64,000 nt of DNA from Suillus spraguei (GCA_016800925.1 JABCPU010000030.1:62001-126000), one strand, 5' to 3'. Positions 11,682 to 23,171 are shown, counted from the first letter of the stretch. Notes: a model not told the origin generated them from the letters alone. Numbers and translations: made by a program.

Positions 11682-12709
11682 CTATCCGCACTTTGCTCTC
11701 TTGCTCGTTCCAGCGCTTGGGGTGTATTCCTCTTCTTCATCAGCAACACGCTTGAGGAAGTTGCAGTGCCATGAGCGGCACCTATCAAACCCCATCTGCT
11801 TTGCTGCTGCACGAAGCTCATTGTTGCATTTGTTCCAATTGAGTATATTACTTGGGGGGGACCAGTTCTCCACATTCTGCAGTGAAGCACTGAAAATAAT
11901 GAATTCATAATAATCAGTAGATAGTACTTGATGCTTACAGGAGTGCTTGGTCATGTGTGTGCTCAGTCTGTAGGTGCTTGACAACCACATCACGGATGTT
12001 CTCCAGCGTGCATTGGAATATGCATTCAACCTTCTGTAGGCCCTGGTTGTCTTGATTGGGGTAGAGTACCTGTCAATTTAAATAGTTAGTGTTAATATTG
12101 AATGAGTCAAAAAGGATGACATACAGCAGTAGCATAATATGCCGAGTGATGAGATTTCACATTCAGGCGCTTGTTAGGAGGACAGACCCACGTGGTGATA
12201 GTAACTGTTGTCGGGTGGAACCACATATGAGAGAGGGATGCAATTCCACCATCTTCTGAGCATGTCAAGTCCTTGATCTGAACCCCGCTCTGGTGAAGCT
12301 CCTTCTCCACACCCCACTCATACATTGGGGGGATGTGTGACTGGCTTTCAACAATGCTGATGTGGGTGGCAGCCAAGACATTCTCATTCTGGTCACCGTA
12401 GGTCTGCAGCCTGCCAATGGCACTTTCGGAGGTTTCAGAAACAGACACCTCAAATGGCCAGTATGGAAGGATATCGGCGTCATGTGTGCGAAACATCAGT
12501 ACCAAGTCTGGAATCCCAAGCCAGTAGCTTTCTTTGGGAGGTAGATCTGCTGTAGCGGGCATGTCTACCATACATGTCATGTGGATAGGTAGTGATATGT
12601 TGAACTCATCAGGAATGGTAAGAGAGTCGACAATGGTCCCCATCGCAGTGTGCAAGGGCACCAAGACTGCTGTAAAGATACAACCTAGCTTGGGCTGTAG
12701 ATAAACCAC
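11682..12709 (-). CDS. Partner gene of the KDZ-type element, possible PD-(D/E)XK-like fold
   Basis: Three exons read cleanly. Exon 1 runs from 12,709 to about 12,125; an intron starts with gtatgtca; exon 2 begins 'VLYPNQDNQGLQKVECIF'; a second intron starts gtaagc; and exon 3 ends at the stop 11,682-11,684 with a basic tail. The frame is unbroken over about 300 residues, unlike its neighbour. The notable motif is 'GIPDLVLMF' followed about 20 residues later by 'WPFEVSVSES'. A PD...E-x-S arrangement recalls the PD-(D/E)XK nuclease fold, but this is inference. It is convergent with the cysteine-cluster gene and lies between the inverted GCGGTA clusters, so it is probably the element's second gene. 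Similar proteins of unknown function are common in mushroom genomes. Confidence 0.6.
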
Positions 12710-12847
12710 TGCCTAAACTAGTATGTTAGTCTTGCACTCTGTCTAGTCTGCTTCACTTGTAAGAACAAGAGTGTTCGACCCTAAAGGGGGATGCCTATTT
12801 AGTATGGTCAAGTTCAAGTCTAACTTATTTGCGAAACAAGTGTCAAG

Positions 12848-13105
12848 GTCAGCGGTAAGTTGCCGCGGTCAGCGATGATACCGCCGGAACTAGCATTGTG
12901 AGTAGCAGTGCTACCGTCGTTGAGATAAAGTCAGTAACAGTTGCATCAAGCGAGCGATGTCGAGCGGTGGTCTCTGCGGTAGCAGTAAAGTTGCGAGCGG
13001 TGCAATGAAACAGTAAAGAAGTCCGCAGTACTTTCAGCGGTAAAGTAGCAGTGCGTGAGAAGTTCAATCAAAGTAACAGTCAAAAGTCCAGCGGTATGCC
13101 AGCAG
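12848..13105. repeat. Right subterminal repeat cluster, GCGGTA motifs
   Basis: GCGGTA and close variants (GCGGTG, CAGTAA) recur, for example near 12,852, 12,973, 12,986, 13,040 and 13,092. They are the reverse complement of the TACCGC cluster at 8,130-8,400. Together the two clusters bracket the two convergent genes. Confidence 0.5.
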
Positions 13106-14455
13106 TAACAGAGAATGAGCATGATGTATTAACGAGTGATAAGGGAACTTTAAAGACTATGTCCACTACTGGGTAGATCCAGAGCTAGACAGTAATCCTG
13201 ACCTATAGTACGTGCAATGGTGTAAAATCAGGTACTGTATCATGCAGGGTACACGGTGCTTATATCCTAATTCATATGTACTCGGAATACTCTAGGCGAG
13301 ATCAGTAGCGCTGGAGTGTAGTAACCGCCATAAGTAAACATAGCGCAAGGCGCTGCGGCACGAGGCAACATGTAATAATGCTTGCCGTGGAATCAGTGAT
13401 AACAACAAGAAAACAAACTATGCACCAAATGGAGCTATGCAGACGCAGCAAGGACATGGAAGGACATCGGTTCGTGGAACGTGGTGCGGCAGTCGGTATG
13501 GTGTGCGGTAAGCATGGGATGCCGCCGGTACTGCTAAAGGGGTAAGACGGCCATGGACAAGTGGTAACTCCTGTAGACATGAGACGAGTGTCAAAATATG
13601 GGGTTTTAAGCCCAGCACCAATATGTTCATTACACCACCTCGTGAATTGCTGAAGGCAGGGTGACAATGAGTTCTTGAAGATGGTGATTATATGATGGTC
13701 TAAAGCCAAGTATATGATCAGCTCCAATTTGGAAAGGACAGGAAGACTCACTTCCGAACCACCTTGCAGTAAGAATCGATAGCATCTAAAACATACGCAT
13801 AATCTTCTTCCAAAACGTTCAAGAACACCTACGGTAATCAGCCTGAGAAAAATAAGAAACAAGAAACTTCTCATACCTCAAGTTCAGGTCCATCACTACC
13901 AGTTTGAATTCTACTGATAATCAATTCATGCAGTCCTACAGAGCTCGGGAAATGAATTACGTGGCCTGTGAGTTACAAAAAAATGTACCAGGACCTTTAA
14001 CATTTGATGTCACATTTGCAATATTTGCTGGCTTCAGTGAGCCTGGTGTTGACTGAGGCTCATTTGTCACTGTAGGACTTGAAACTGGGTCTGTAGTAAC
14101 AGTAGTGGTTCGACCTTTCATAAAGATTGTTGGAGGACTCTTGACATTCCCTGGAGATGGCCCTCTGAATGATCCAGAAATTTTTGGCTGAGGTTGCCAG
14201 TTGTTGCACTGTAACAAACGGATGGGAGGCATGGTTTTCAAAAGGTAACACTTTATTAGAGTGACACCTTATAAGCGAATACTGTGGCGTAAACCAGCAT
14301 TCAACTTTTAACCGGGTTTTCCACTGTAAAATAAGGGGTAGTATGAGCCTACACAAGCAAAATTTCACCAAGTCTGACAGTTCTCAATTGAATGAAAAAC
14401 TCACACCAGTGCCATCGTTTATCCAAAGAGCTGTAACTAAGTAGAACTTGTCTAA
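13106..14455. other. No confident gene; weak minus-strand frames
   Basis: A 190-residue minus-strand frame (13,302-13,874) has no recognisable motif and may be chance. A Ser/Thr/Pro-rich minus frame at 13,957-14,241 ('KISGSFRGPSPGN') could be the end of a transposon gene, since a splice-like acceptor lies near 14,230. Nothing firm can be called. Confidence 0.35.
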
Positions 14456-16171
14456 TTAAAAAGGTGGTAAAGATGGTAAGGCTTGATCATTGGGTCCCAT
14501 AAAAGAATAATCTACGTGAGAGGTATCATTTAACCAAGCGCTAAATGGATCAATCTGGGGATAACTTGTAAGATCTAACGGAAGTTCAGAATTGGTGGTA
14601 GCTGCGGTATCATGATGCATATCATCTATGTTCCGGAATAGTGATGCGAGAGTGTCACTCATCTCACCGGTTAAGTCAGTAGGGAGTTGCAATCCAGTGT
14701 CAGTGGCAGATGGGTCCACTGGTAGTAAACTCAGACGCAGCATATGACCTGAAGGACAAGGATTAGCCAACTGTCAAAGTAGTATATCAGATTACACTTA
14801 CATTTCACGTCCGAGTTTGAGATGCTACCCAGGTCATTACTACCAGTCAGAGACGCAGTGTTAGCTTTGATTTCAGCCAAGAGAGTATTCCACTGGCCAG
14901 CAGGACTATATCCTGCATTGACAGCACGTTCCACCTTATTGCCTGAATTCTTGATAGCCGCCCAATAAGCAGCACGATGCTTATAGAATGTCGCCTTAGT
15001 ATAGGTGCAATTTGGAAAGGTAGTAGTGAAGAGGGTCTGGATCATCTGGTCGTCCGATAAATCGACAAAGAGCTGAATCCGGGGAACCATATCACATGCA
15101 TACTTCCAAGGAAATCATGCTTGGGCACCCGGAGGGACAGTAGCAAAGGCGTTGGGTTGGATGATAGCTGGCGCAGGCACTAATACAGGTGATGTGTCTG
15201 AGTCACCAGCGGTGAGCAACAGAGGTGACATCATGGTGGGACTAGGTGATTTAGTAAGTGGTAAGGGAGTGGGCAACTGCAGAGAGATGAGAACAGGGCT
15301 TGCAGGGTTGTTACTACTGGCGTTCCTCTGCCACTTTAATGGTGAGGTGATCCCATCCAATCGTGAGACATGCATACCTGTGGCACTAAAGGATTGTTTT
15401 GATGGAGACTGGACAGCCGCAGGAGTGCAACTAAGAGATAAGACCCTCTCAGTGAATCCAAGTAGTGTATTATTGTCAGTGAGATCAATAGAACACAGAA
15501 GGATGGTTGAATTGGGGGACTGAGAAGTGGTGTCTTGATATCTTGCTCAATCCAGGCATGCTGATCACTGCAATATACTGCAATATAGTCTACGAGGTCA
15601 AATCTCATCAATAGTGGATGGTTTCCTGGCACAAACTTTCCAGGCATGGCGCATGTAAGCCTCACCAGGCAGGGAGGGTCGTTGTTCTAGCATTATTCAA
15701 GTTGACTAGTCAGTGCCAAGGAAACCATCTAATAAATATAAAAGACTGTACCTTCAACCAGAGGACTATGTCAATCATATTGCGGATCATGATACTCAGA
15801 CTTTGGTCAGCTTGAAAGCGTTGTTCAGCCACCAATGTCCGCTGGTGGCTAAGAACATAGTTCCATGCATAGTTGGGGTCTAACAGCTGGGCATAAACTC
15901 GTGAAGCAGCTGGGAGCGACTGAGTAGTAGTAACTGGAGAGTGGTCAAGCTCAGTAGACATGGGGTCAATGGTGGAAAGCGGTGGTATGATATGCTGTTG
16001 AGCAGCAACTGGAGAAGATACGGATGCGACTCGGTGGACCTTACACCCTCCTGCCACCTCACAACACTGCTTGCAGTAGCGTCATGTGCAGTTCCTGTTG
16101 GCCTTCCACGGCTGAGTACCTTGCTTCAAGTTGCAGCAGTCAGCTTTAGTACACAGGACCATATCAGTCAT
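14456..16171 (-). pseudogene. Cys-cluster protein of transposon-type gene, disrupted
   Basis: Starting from ATG 16,171 the frame reads through Cys pairs to '...NCT*RYCKQCCEVAGGCKVH', with an in-frame TGA at 16,082-16,084 inside the cysteine cluster. The cluster resembles short Cys-rich domains of transposon-linked Agaricomycete proteins. The frame continues to about 15,745, then an intron (gtacag...ctag), then 'NNDPPCLVRLTCAMPGKF'. A run of five C on the minus strand (plus 15,514-15,518) again shifts the frame before 'STILLCSIDLTDNN'. Later exons encode a Ser/Pro-rich segment (15,115-15,375), 'MVPRIQLFVDLSDDQMIQTL' (from 15,090), and a final exon ending at 14,456. The gene looks coherent but broken at least twice. 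Confidence 0.55.
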
Positions 16172-16468
16172 ACCACGTCAGTGAGACAACCTAGTAAGAA
16201 AAGTCACTGTTAACATACAAATTTTATACTGAGACGGCGATCAATATCGGGACTTGTCCTGTATATTGTGCACATTGAATTACTAATAGTCTAACTTGTA
16301 GCAGGTGTAGGTCCAACATAGTGGGGGGGTGGGGGGCAGATGGCGAAAACATTGCCTTGCCGTTGCGATATATATGCCAGACGCAGCTCCAGGCAATGAT
16401 CACAGCCGAGCAACAGTGAACTCCGCTGAAGTTGTTTGGTCGATCTACTGGAACCGAGTTGAGTCTAC

Positions 16469-16537
16469 GTAAGTCTACGAATTGTCTATGGATTCGGCTC
16501 ACTTTCCACGAAAAGAATTAGTAATGCTCCCGGATTT
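16469..16537 (+). repeat. Direct repeat, right copy
   Basis: This is the same orientation and nearly the same sequence as 7,233-7,298, differing by a few transitions (for example 'gattcg' against 'gattca') and a 5-bp insertion ('ttagt' region) after 'aaaagaa'. Confidence 0.75.
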
Positions 16538-17035
16538 TCTACACGTAGTCTATGGTAGAGTCTACCCACGTACTCTCTGCACGGTGGAAACTTTGTATCC
16601 AAAATCAGTAGTTTGCTGATGTACGGCCAGTGACTCATCTACTTACAACTTACAAGGTAACGAGCCATCTTCGAACATTTCCTACGGCTAGATTTTCGCG
16701 CGTCATGCCGGCTGGCTAGGTTGGGCTAGGTTTCGCGCACACGAATTACCCTCACTATCGACTACCATCTGCCACGGTTTACAGTTTGCAGCGCTTCACT
16801 TGGACTGGACGTGACGTCGACGATGCAATGATGGGCCATTCACACACTTTCTTCCTGTAATTTCCATATGTGACAGATCGCCCAATTGTTATTTTTCTCA
16901 TCATATACCTTCGCATACCCTCCAGCAACTACAGGGAAACCAAACTGCGATGACCGGTGCATTTTATGGAAGGCCATTGCAGGCATTCAAATTCAAGGAT
17001 TTGATCCCACATCGATCAGACCAACACTAGGGGGC

Positions 17036-17041
17036 TATAAG
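17036..17041 (+). promoter_or_regulatory. TATA-like box of the GH18 gene
   Basis: TATAAG lies 51-56 bp upstream of ATG 17,092, a plausible position for a fungal core promoter with a short leader. Confidence 0.3.
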
Positions 17042-17091
17042 AAGTCGTCGCTACAACCGCAATCTCTATCAGCCTCTCGAGTTCGCTAGCT

Positions 17092-19084
17092 ATGCTATCT
17101 ATCTTCACTGTGCCTCTTCTTGTTCTGTGCTCTGTGAGCGCGAGCAAATATCCCGCCAAATCTAAACCTCCCCCCGTCATAGGAGGTTGGTATCCTACCT
17201 GGCATGCTACCGAAAGTTACCCGGTGCATCAAATCAGCTGGGAGAAGTACAATACCATGTACTACGCATTTGTGTAAGTTTCCTGTGCTGGCTTGATTGC
17301 ATGTCGCTTTGGCGGGTGATTTACGCGATAATGCCTCTTAGAAACACCACTTCAAGCGTCGACAGTCTAAGCCTAGACGGCACTGATGATGGCATGCTAC
17401 TTGCTCAGTTCGTTTTCGATGCCCACTCACATGTGAGCGATAGAGAGTTTATTGTTGTTACAATTGATGTCTAAGGCACGTGCAGGGTGTTCAAGCCCAT
17501 GTTGCGGTCGGAGGCTGGCTTGGGAGTGTTTGGTTCTCTTCCAACATTGCCACATCTGAAAAGCGGACGACATTTGTCAAGACCTTGACAGATTTTGTTC
17601 GTGGATACGAGCTTGATGGCATACAGTTCAGGTACGTGGATACTTGTTAGATCAAGTTCATGCGCTAACTCCAGCTGTCCTTGATTTCGAACAGCTGGGA
17701 ATATCCTGGCAAGCAGGGTGTCGGTTGCAATAAAATTAGCGTCGATGACACGTCCAATTATCTTCAATTCCTCCAGGAGCTTCGCAAAAACACAGCGGGG
17801 ATAAATCTGACAGTCTCAGCCGCGGTATCCCTTGAACCCTTCACAGACGTTAGCGGAAAACCTTCTGCTGACGTCTCCGGTTTTGTGCAAGTCTTCGATT
17901 ACATTACCTTGATGAACTACGACGTCTGGGGCCCTTCGTCTACGCATGTGGGGCCAAACGCACCGTTGAACGATACTTGCGCCTCGCCCGAGAACCGACA
18001 GGGCTCAGCCGTTTCTGCGATCAAGGTTTGGACTGCCGCAGGCATGCCGATTAATAAGATCGTGCTTGGAGTTGCTTCGTACGGCCATTCGTTCTCAGTA
18101 TCTCCCTCTGCCGCCTTCGACTCTGACCCGGATGAGCCTGGCAAGAAGACGTCAGATGAGCCTGGAAAGAGGACGCCAGTTGAGCTCGGCATGAAGACGC
18201 CAGATGAGCCTGGCACAAACACACCAGATTTGTCTGACTCGAAGACGCCAGATGTACCTGGCACGAACGCGCCAGGTGAGCCTGGCGGGAGGACGCTAGC
18301 TGCATACCCCGCTTTCGACACCTCAAAGCAGCCCTTGGGTGACGCGTGGGATGACATTAGTAGTGTCGATGTTTGTGGCGTGAGACATGGCCCAGGTGGC
18401 ATATTAAGATTTTGGGGCCTTATGGACGCCGGCTTCCTTAACAAAGATGGCACGCCCGCTGATGGCATCGACGTCAGATATGATGAATGCAGTCAAACTG
18501 TAAGATTTCCATCTTTGATCACGTATTGTAGCAGCAGTGCTGACTTCACTGCTTTACAGCCGTATGCATACAATGAAACCTCGCAAGTTATGATCTCCTT
18601 CGACAATGCCCGGTCTTTCGCTGCCAAGGGCAAGTATATTAAGGAGATCGGGCTGTGCGGTTTCATAATATGGGAGGTTGCTGGTGATTACCACGATATT
18701 CTCCTAGACTCTATCAGAGAGGCTATGGGTGTTAATACGCCCCGCATGCCAGACATTACAGTCCCCGCTCCAACTCCCGTTACGTCGCACTTCATTCCAA
18801 ACCCCGTTCTACACGCTCCAAACGTTCCAAAATCTCTTCCAGGCGCTCCAAACGTTCCAGACGTTCCAGAAGTTCCAGAAGTTCCAGAAGTTCCAGAAGT
18901 TCCAGACGTTCCAGACGTTCCAAAGTCCAACGTTCCATACAACGTTCCATACATTCCATACAATCCAAATAATCCAACCCCCGCTCCAAATCCCGTTCAA
19001 CATCCCGCTCCATACGTTACAGATGTTCCAGAAGAATATTCAGACGAATATTCAGACGATGATTCAGACGTGATCAGACGATGA
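17092..19084 (+). CDS. Secreted GH18 chitinase-like protein with altered active site
   Basis: Exons are 17,092-17,273, 17,342-17,432, about 17,487-17,630, 17,695-18,499 and 18,560-19,084. The last intron (18,500-18,559, gtaaga...acag) is 60 bp and leaves the frame open if retained. A signal peptide (MLSIFTVPLLVLCSVSAS) begins the protein. The barrel shows 'VGGWLGS', 'LMNYDVWGP', 'LGVASYGHSFSV' and a C-terminal Trp-bearing 'FIIWEVAGDYHDILLDSI'. The catalytic loop reads DGIQFSWEYPG where the family rule is D-x-x-D-x-D-x-E. The Glu is kept, but the two inner Asp are Gln and Ser; the Ser codon spans an intron (AG|C). Seven 8-residue repeats interrupt the domain, and a Val-Pro-Glu repeat tail follows. 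Probable extracellular chitin-binding or inactive chitinase homologue (inference). Confidence 0.85.
18131..18298 (+). repeat. Seven in-frame 24-bp repeats inside the GH18 domain
   Basis: Units encode DEPGKKTS, DEPGKRTP, VELGMKTP, DEPGTNTP, DLSDSKTP, DVPGTNAP and GEPGGRTL. They lie between the 'SYGHSFSV' strand and 'YPAFDTSKQPLGDAWDD', where related proteins have only a short loop. The units are exactly in frame and diverged from each other. Confidence 0.85.
18857..18924 (+). repeat. 9-bp coding repeat (GAAGTTCCA) in GH18 tail
   Basis: The run encodes alternating Val-Pro-Glu/Asp (VPDVPEVPEVPEVPEVPD). It is the core of a Pro-rich tail from about 18,770 to 19,020, followed by an acidic Ser-Asp end. 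Confidence 0.85.
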
Positions 19085-19516
19085 TTCAGATGATGATTCA
19101 GACTAGTGTTGTTGTCGAGGTGAGTTCAAATCAAGTTAAACTCGACTCGCTTCGAAAATGGCCAAATTCGTTTCAACTCGAACCTACCGAGTTAAATCGA
19201 GTTGTAATTCATCGGACTCGCGAGTTAGAATCGAGTTGATGTAGTTCACTTCCATACATCGTAATCCCCTGTGAATGGCCAATATCATTATATCTCACTG
19301 CAATTGGCACGAGCTGCAACAGACTGGCAGCTGCCCCTCCAACATTCAAAAGGATTTGGAATCTTCTAGATGATCAATCTCGGCTATTGAAACCTGACTG
19401 AACCCATTTAAATACTCAAATATCATGTAGCACAGAACTGTTTGGAGCGACGTTTTTGACACCGGGACTCTGGTCCGGGAGCAGTTGGTGAGGCTATCAG
19501 CACGTGATACACTAGG
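19085..19516. other. Intergenic, no gene seen
   Basis: The left part contains several 'cgagtt/aactcg' words ('actcgcgagttagaatcgagttg') that can pair with each other, an irregular dyad-rich stretch at 19,130-19,240. It leads into the promoter of the F-box gene. Confidence 0.4.
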
Positions 19517-22500
19517 ATGGATCGTCGACGCGTAGGTGATTTCCCATCATTTGGCTGCCTGTCGTCTATATATTGTGTTGGCCCATGTCGTTACAGTTCT
19601 TGCCGTATGATCTTCTATTCAATATCGCCCGGGATCTTGACATAGATGATGTTCATAATCTCCAGGCTGTCAGTACATTCTGGTCTCTACAATGATGTGA
19701 TCTTATAGCTAACTCAGTCTTTCCGTTTAGACTTGCAAGTCCTTGCGTTTGTTTACCCTTACCAGACCCGTATATCGCCAGCTAGCCCATGACTTACTTG
19801 CTAGATCCAGGCCCCTTCCTCTCCACTCCTTCCAGCGCCTCTCTGATCTCTCAACACCCGCACTTATTGCCGCTGTCGACCGCGCACGAGGTTTTGAGAA
19901 GGCATGGGCGATCCGTGCCCCTCGACCAGCTCGCCCAAATCCATACTACGGAAACCAGTGGTATATCACTATTAGCGTACCCCCCCATGAAGAGATCGAT
20001 TGGCTATCTCCCATCACCAGCAGCTACACACTCTGTGCGACTAAGAGCGGCCGTGTCTTGTGTTGGGATGTGAGGAGGGATATTTGCCTTGCTGAGTGGG
20101 ACCCGAGGTCTTTGACCTGCTCTGGTGGAGGGGAAGAAGATGATGACGAGGACGACGAGGATAAATGGGAGTTATGGAAATGCCGCGTCGAATTCGAAGA
20201 GCGCACAGTATATTTCACTATGGCGAGGGTTCTCAAGGGGTTGCCAGTTTTTTTCATTTTCTTTGATCTCCAGACTCAGCTGATACGCCTTTTCAGACAT
20301 CATGATGACCGCGTGATGGAGTTCATGCTCATGCGATTATTCTTCCCTCACGAACTCGACGATTACGACGAAATAAATCAGGCCCAACTCTACGTCCAAT
20401 CTCCCATTCTTTCTCACCTCGATCACTATGCTAGTGCTACTGAGCCCCAGTCACGGGAACGTGAAGGGGACTCCTCCATCCAATTAACGCCTAGGGTCCC
20501 ATCGCCCACGCAAGATGCACCCCCGTCGATTCCGATTTGCGATCAACCTCCCACCCCCACTCCTTCACCACCCACCTCTCAAACTCCATCACCACAAAAC
20601 TCATCCCTTCTTCATTCCGGCAGCTTCGGCCCATCCAGCGCTACATCCAGCGCCCAGTGCTCCCCAATGGCAATCAATGCGATGTTACCGCCCGATTCTG
20701 CCGAATGCGTTGATCCCCCGCAATTAACCGGAATCCCTTCCAATCAAGCGAATACTGTTGGAATTAGGGGTGACGGTGGTGCCGGGGAGCCATATCAGGG
20801 ACCTGTCTTCTGCCATCCCTCCCTTCGAGCGATGTTTATTCGCAGCGCACCTGCCACACCCTCTTGGGAGAGATATATCCCGCTTCCTATGAATTTTGGT
20901 GACCAAATATTTTTTTTTCATCCTTGATGTGCCAATGAATATTGTATTCTCACAGATCAACCCCCACCTCCTCCCCCAGTATCGACTATTCCCATCCCCG
21001 AATCGGCGCGACCGGTGTTCGACACACTTACGAGCTTCCATACAATGGGAGTCATCATGAATGTGTTCCTTCTTGACCCGCCACGTCGCTTGCTGAGCGC
21101 TTTCGTATGGATTGCGAGTAGTAATACTATCGGTGAGTATCAAGATCAGGTTTATTCTAGCGTTGCTATAATTGACATTTATCTGACTGCGTACTGATTG
21201 CTTCTCGTTGCATATGACAGGGTTGTACGTACTCCTTGACTGGGCGAAAGACGACTATGTGTTTGTGGATACTGGTGTCGGATGTGTAAGTGCTCTTTGT
21301 GGTCATTCTATTTTCTTCGAATTGTTCTTGCTCCATTTTTGGTGTGGCGCACAGATTGATTTGGTGCGCATATAGTTAATGCCACGTTCCGCAGCTCCTC
21401 TACCATTTATTGGCATTTACAGAAATATGGTGGCTTCAACAGCACGCATATCTTTATCCAGCTGCTTTACCATATGATGTTTTCACCTGTTAACCTTGTT
21501 TTACAGCTCATTTCTTCCAACTGGTCCTGCATCCTCCACGAAGACCAAATTGTAATTCACAGCGAAGAAGCTGACGCCGCATACCAGCACTTTTACCCGC
21601 TCGGGGTGCTCAGAACATATGGCCGTCCCCGTTGTACCGCTTCCCCTGCTACTCGTGCAGAAACTCCACTTCAAGCAGAAGAGGGCGCCCAGCAGGATAA
21701 CAACGGCGAAGACATAGCGGATTCTCTAAAGAGCCTGCGAAATAAGCTCCCAAAAATATGTGCGAGGCTTACGCCGAGTAGGAGCATCACAAAAAATTTC
21801 GTGTTTCCCTCTGTGCCGGGGACCTTGGGTGCGGTGGTTGGCATACCTCCTGTCAGTGATGAAGATGAAGAAGACACTGAAGAGGAGGAGGAGGATGATG
21901 AAGCTGAACCGGTAGCAGATGATCAGGGACAGACTGAAAATAATACTGAGCCCGTTAGTGAGGAAGAACAGACTGGCGCAACCGAAGTATCTTCCACAGT
22001 AGCTTCTGCTGAGGATGAGCAGTCAGTGGGTCAGGAAGATCCTGTGGACGAAGAGCCACCGGATGATGATGAAGAAGAATTCGAAGTTACTCACGAGGGC
22101 GAAGAAGAGATACCTTCGACTCCGAAGAGGAAATGCGAAAGGCGTACACGTTTCGAAGATGAAGAAGCAGGAAATGATAGTCGCGCAGACGGCCCGAGTG
22201 ACTCCCAAGGTGGCGAGGACGAAGCGGGGGTCGAGGATGAACTTAATGCAGGGTCTTCTTCCTCAACCCAAGCCAGTCCAAATCCCGAACCCGCGCCGCA
22301 AGATGATGAGGACGCATCATCTTCTCAATCCACCACTGCAGTCACTTCTGGACCTCAGCAGCCCGCTCAAGATGTAGTAGATCCGGCAACGCCTGAACCA
22401 TTCACAAATCCTTATCCGTTTCCTCCTTGGTACCCTGAGTCTGCACACTTTGTGCGGCAGTGGTGGCCTACCCTCCCTGGCGTCCCGCGGCTGAGCTGCA

Positions 22501-23171
22501 CGGTTGTTCTCCTTGCAGCACACGACCCTGAGACACACAGTACGCGTTTTGTGCTCGCGCAGCATTATTTCAAGGTCCCAATAGTCCCTGAGGGACTACC
22601 CGTTGTAGGAGAATCAGGCACTAGCGATTCATCTCGTTCTACACAAGCGAACGACGACGACATGCTTCATCTGTGGTATGTCAGCACGCCGTTTGAGGTC
22701 GTTTGTGTGCTCGAAGAGGGGGACGATGATGAAGATACTGGCGACCGGCCACGACCCCTCGTGGCTGTTGATTTTGGGCACGCAGTATGGGTGGAATATG
22801 GTACTTCTGTTGTACCTCCCAACCTTAACGTTCGCGCCCGCGCCGGCAGCAATTCTCCTGGGGTATACGATGCAGATATCGTTCCACCAAATGCAGAGTC
22901 AGACACGCAGCATCACGCCCACTTTGCGCATTTTGAGGACGATCACCCACATCCGCACCCGCGGCGGCGGGTTCCTAAATGTCTGCGATTTGTCACCTTC
23001 CCTCCTGTACATGGCCGCCGGGCGCGGACTGAAGAAGCGGTAGTGCGCACGCTCGAGATCCCAGAGGAGCTGGACTTGGATGTCGTTGAGACGATCAATA
23101 TTGATCAGAGTCAGGGGGCTGTAATTTTGAGTGTGAGGGACGGTAAGATTTTTATTTTGAGATATGAATGA
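19517..23171 (+). CDS. F-box protein with long acidic region
   Basis: Exons are 19,517-19,531 (MDRRR), 19,597-19,668, 19,731-20,898, 20,956-21,132, 21,221-21,285 and 21,423-23,171; all joins keep the frame. Joining exons 1-3 gives an N-terminal F-box ('FLPYDLLFNIARDLDIDDVH' then 'LQATCKSLR'), the motif that binds Skp1 in SCF ubiquitin ligases. The middle reads 'TKSGRVLCWDVRRDICLAEW', a blade-like sequence as in beta-propeller F-box proteins. Two low-complexity parts follow: a Pro/Ser-rich stretch (about 20,460-20,750) and a Glu/Asp-rich stretch (about 21,855-22,310). The C-terminus ('AVILSVRDGKIFILRYE') again looks propeller-like. The 15-bp first exon is inferred from splice signals. The target is unknown. 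Confidence 0.75.

Larger units (their letters stand above)
16172..17091. other. Intergenic, transposon flank and chitinase-like gene promoter
   Basis: No exon was seen. The stretch contains a G-rich run (16,320-16,337), the right copy of the 66-bp direct repeat, a block with AGTCTAC motifs to about 16,570, and a TATA-like element shortly before the GH18 start. Confidence 0.5.

Noticed and set aside
13302..13874. 190-residue open frame on the minus strand
   Set aside because: No recognisable motif, composition rich in Cys/Leu/Pro typical of chance frames, and no splice partners that extend it.
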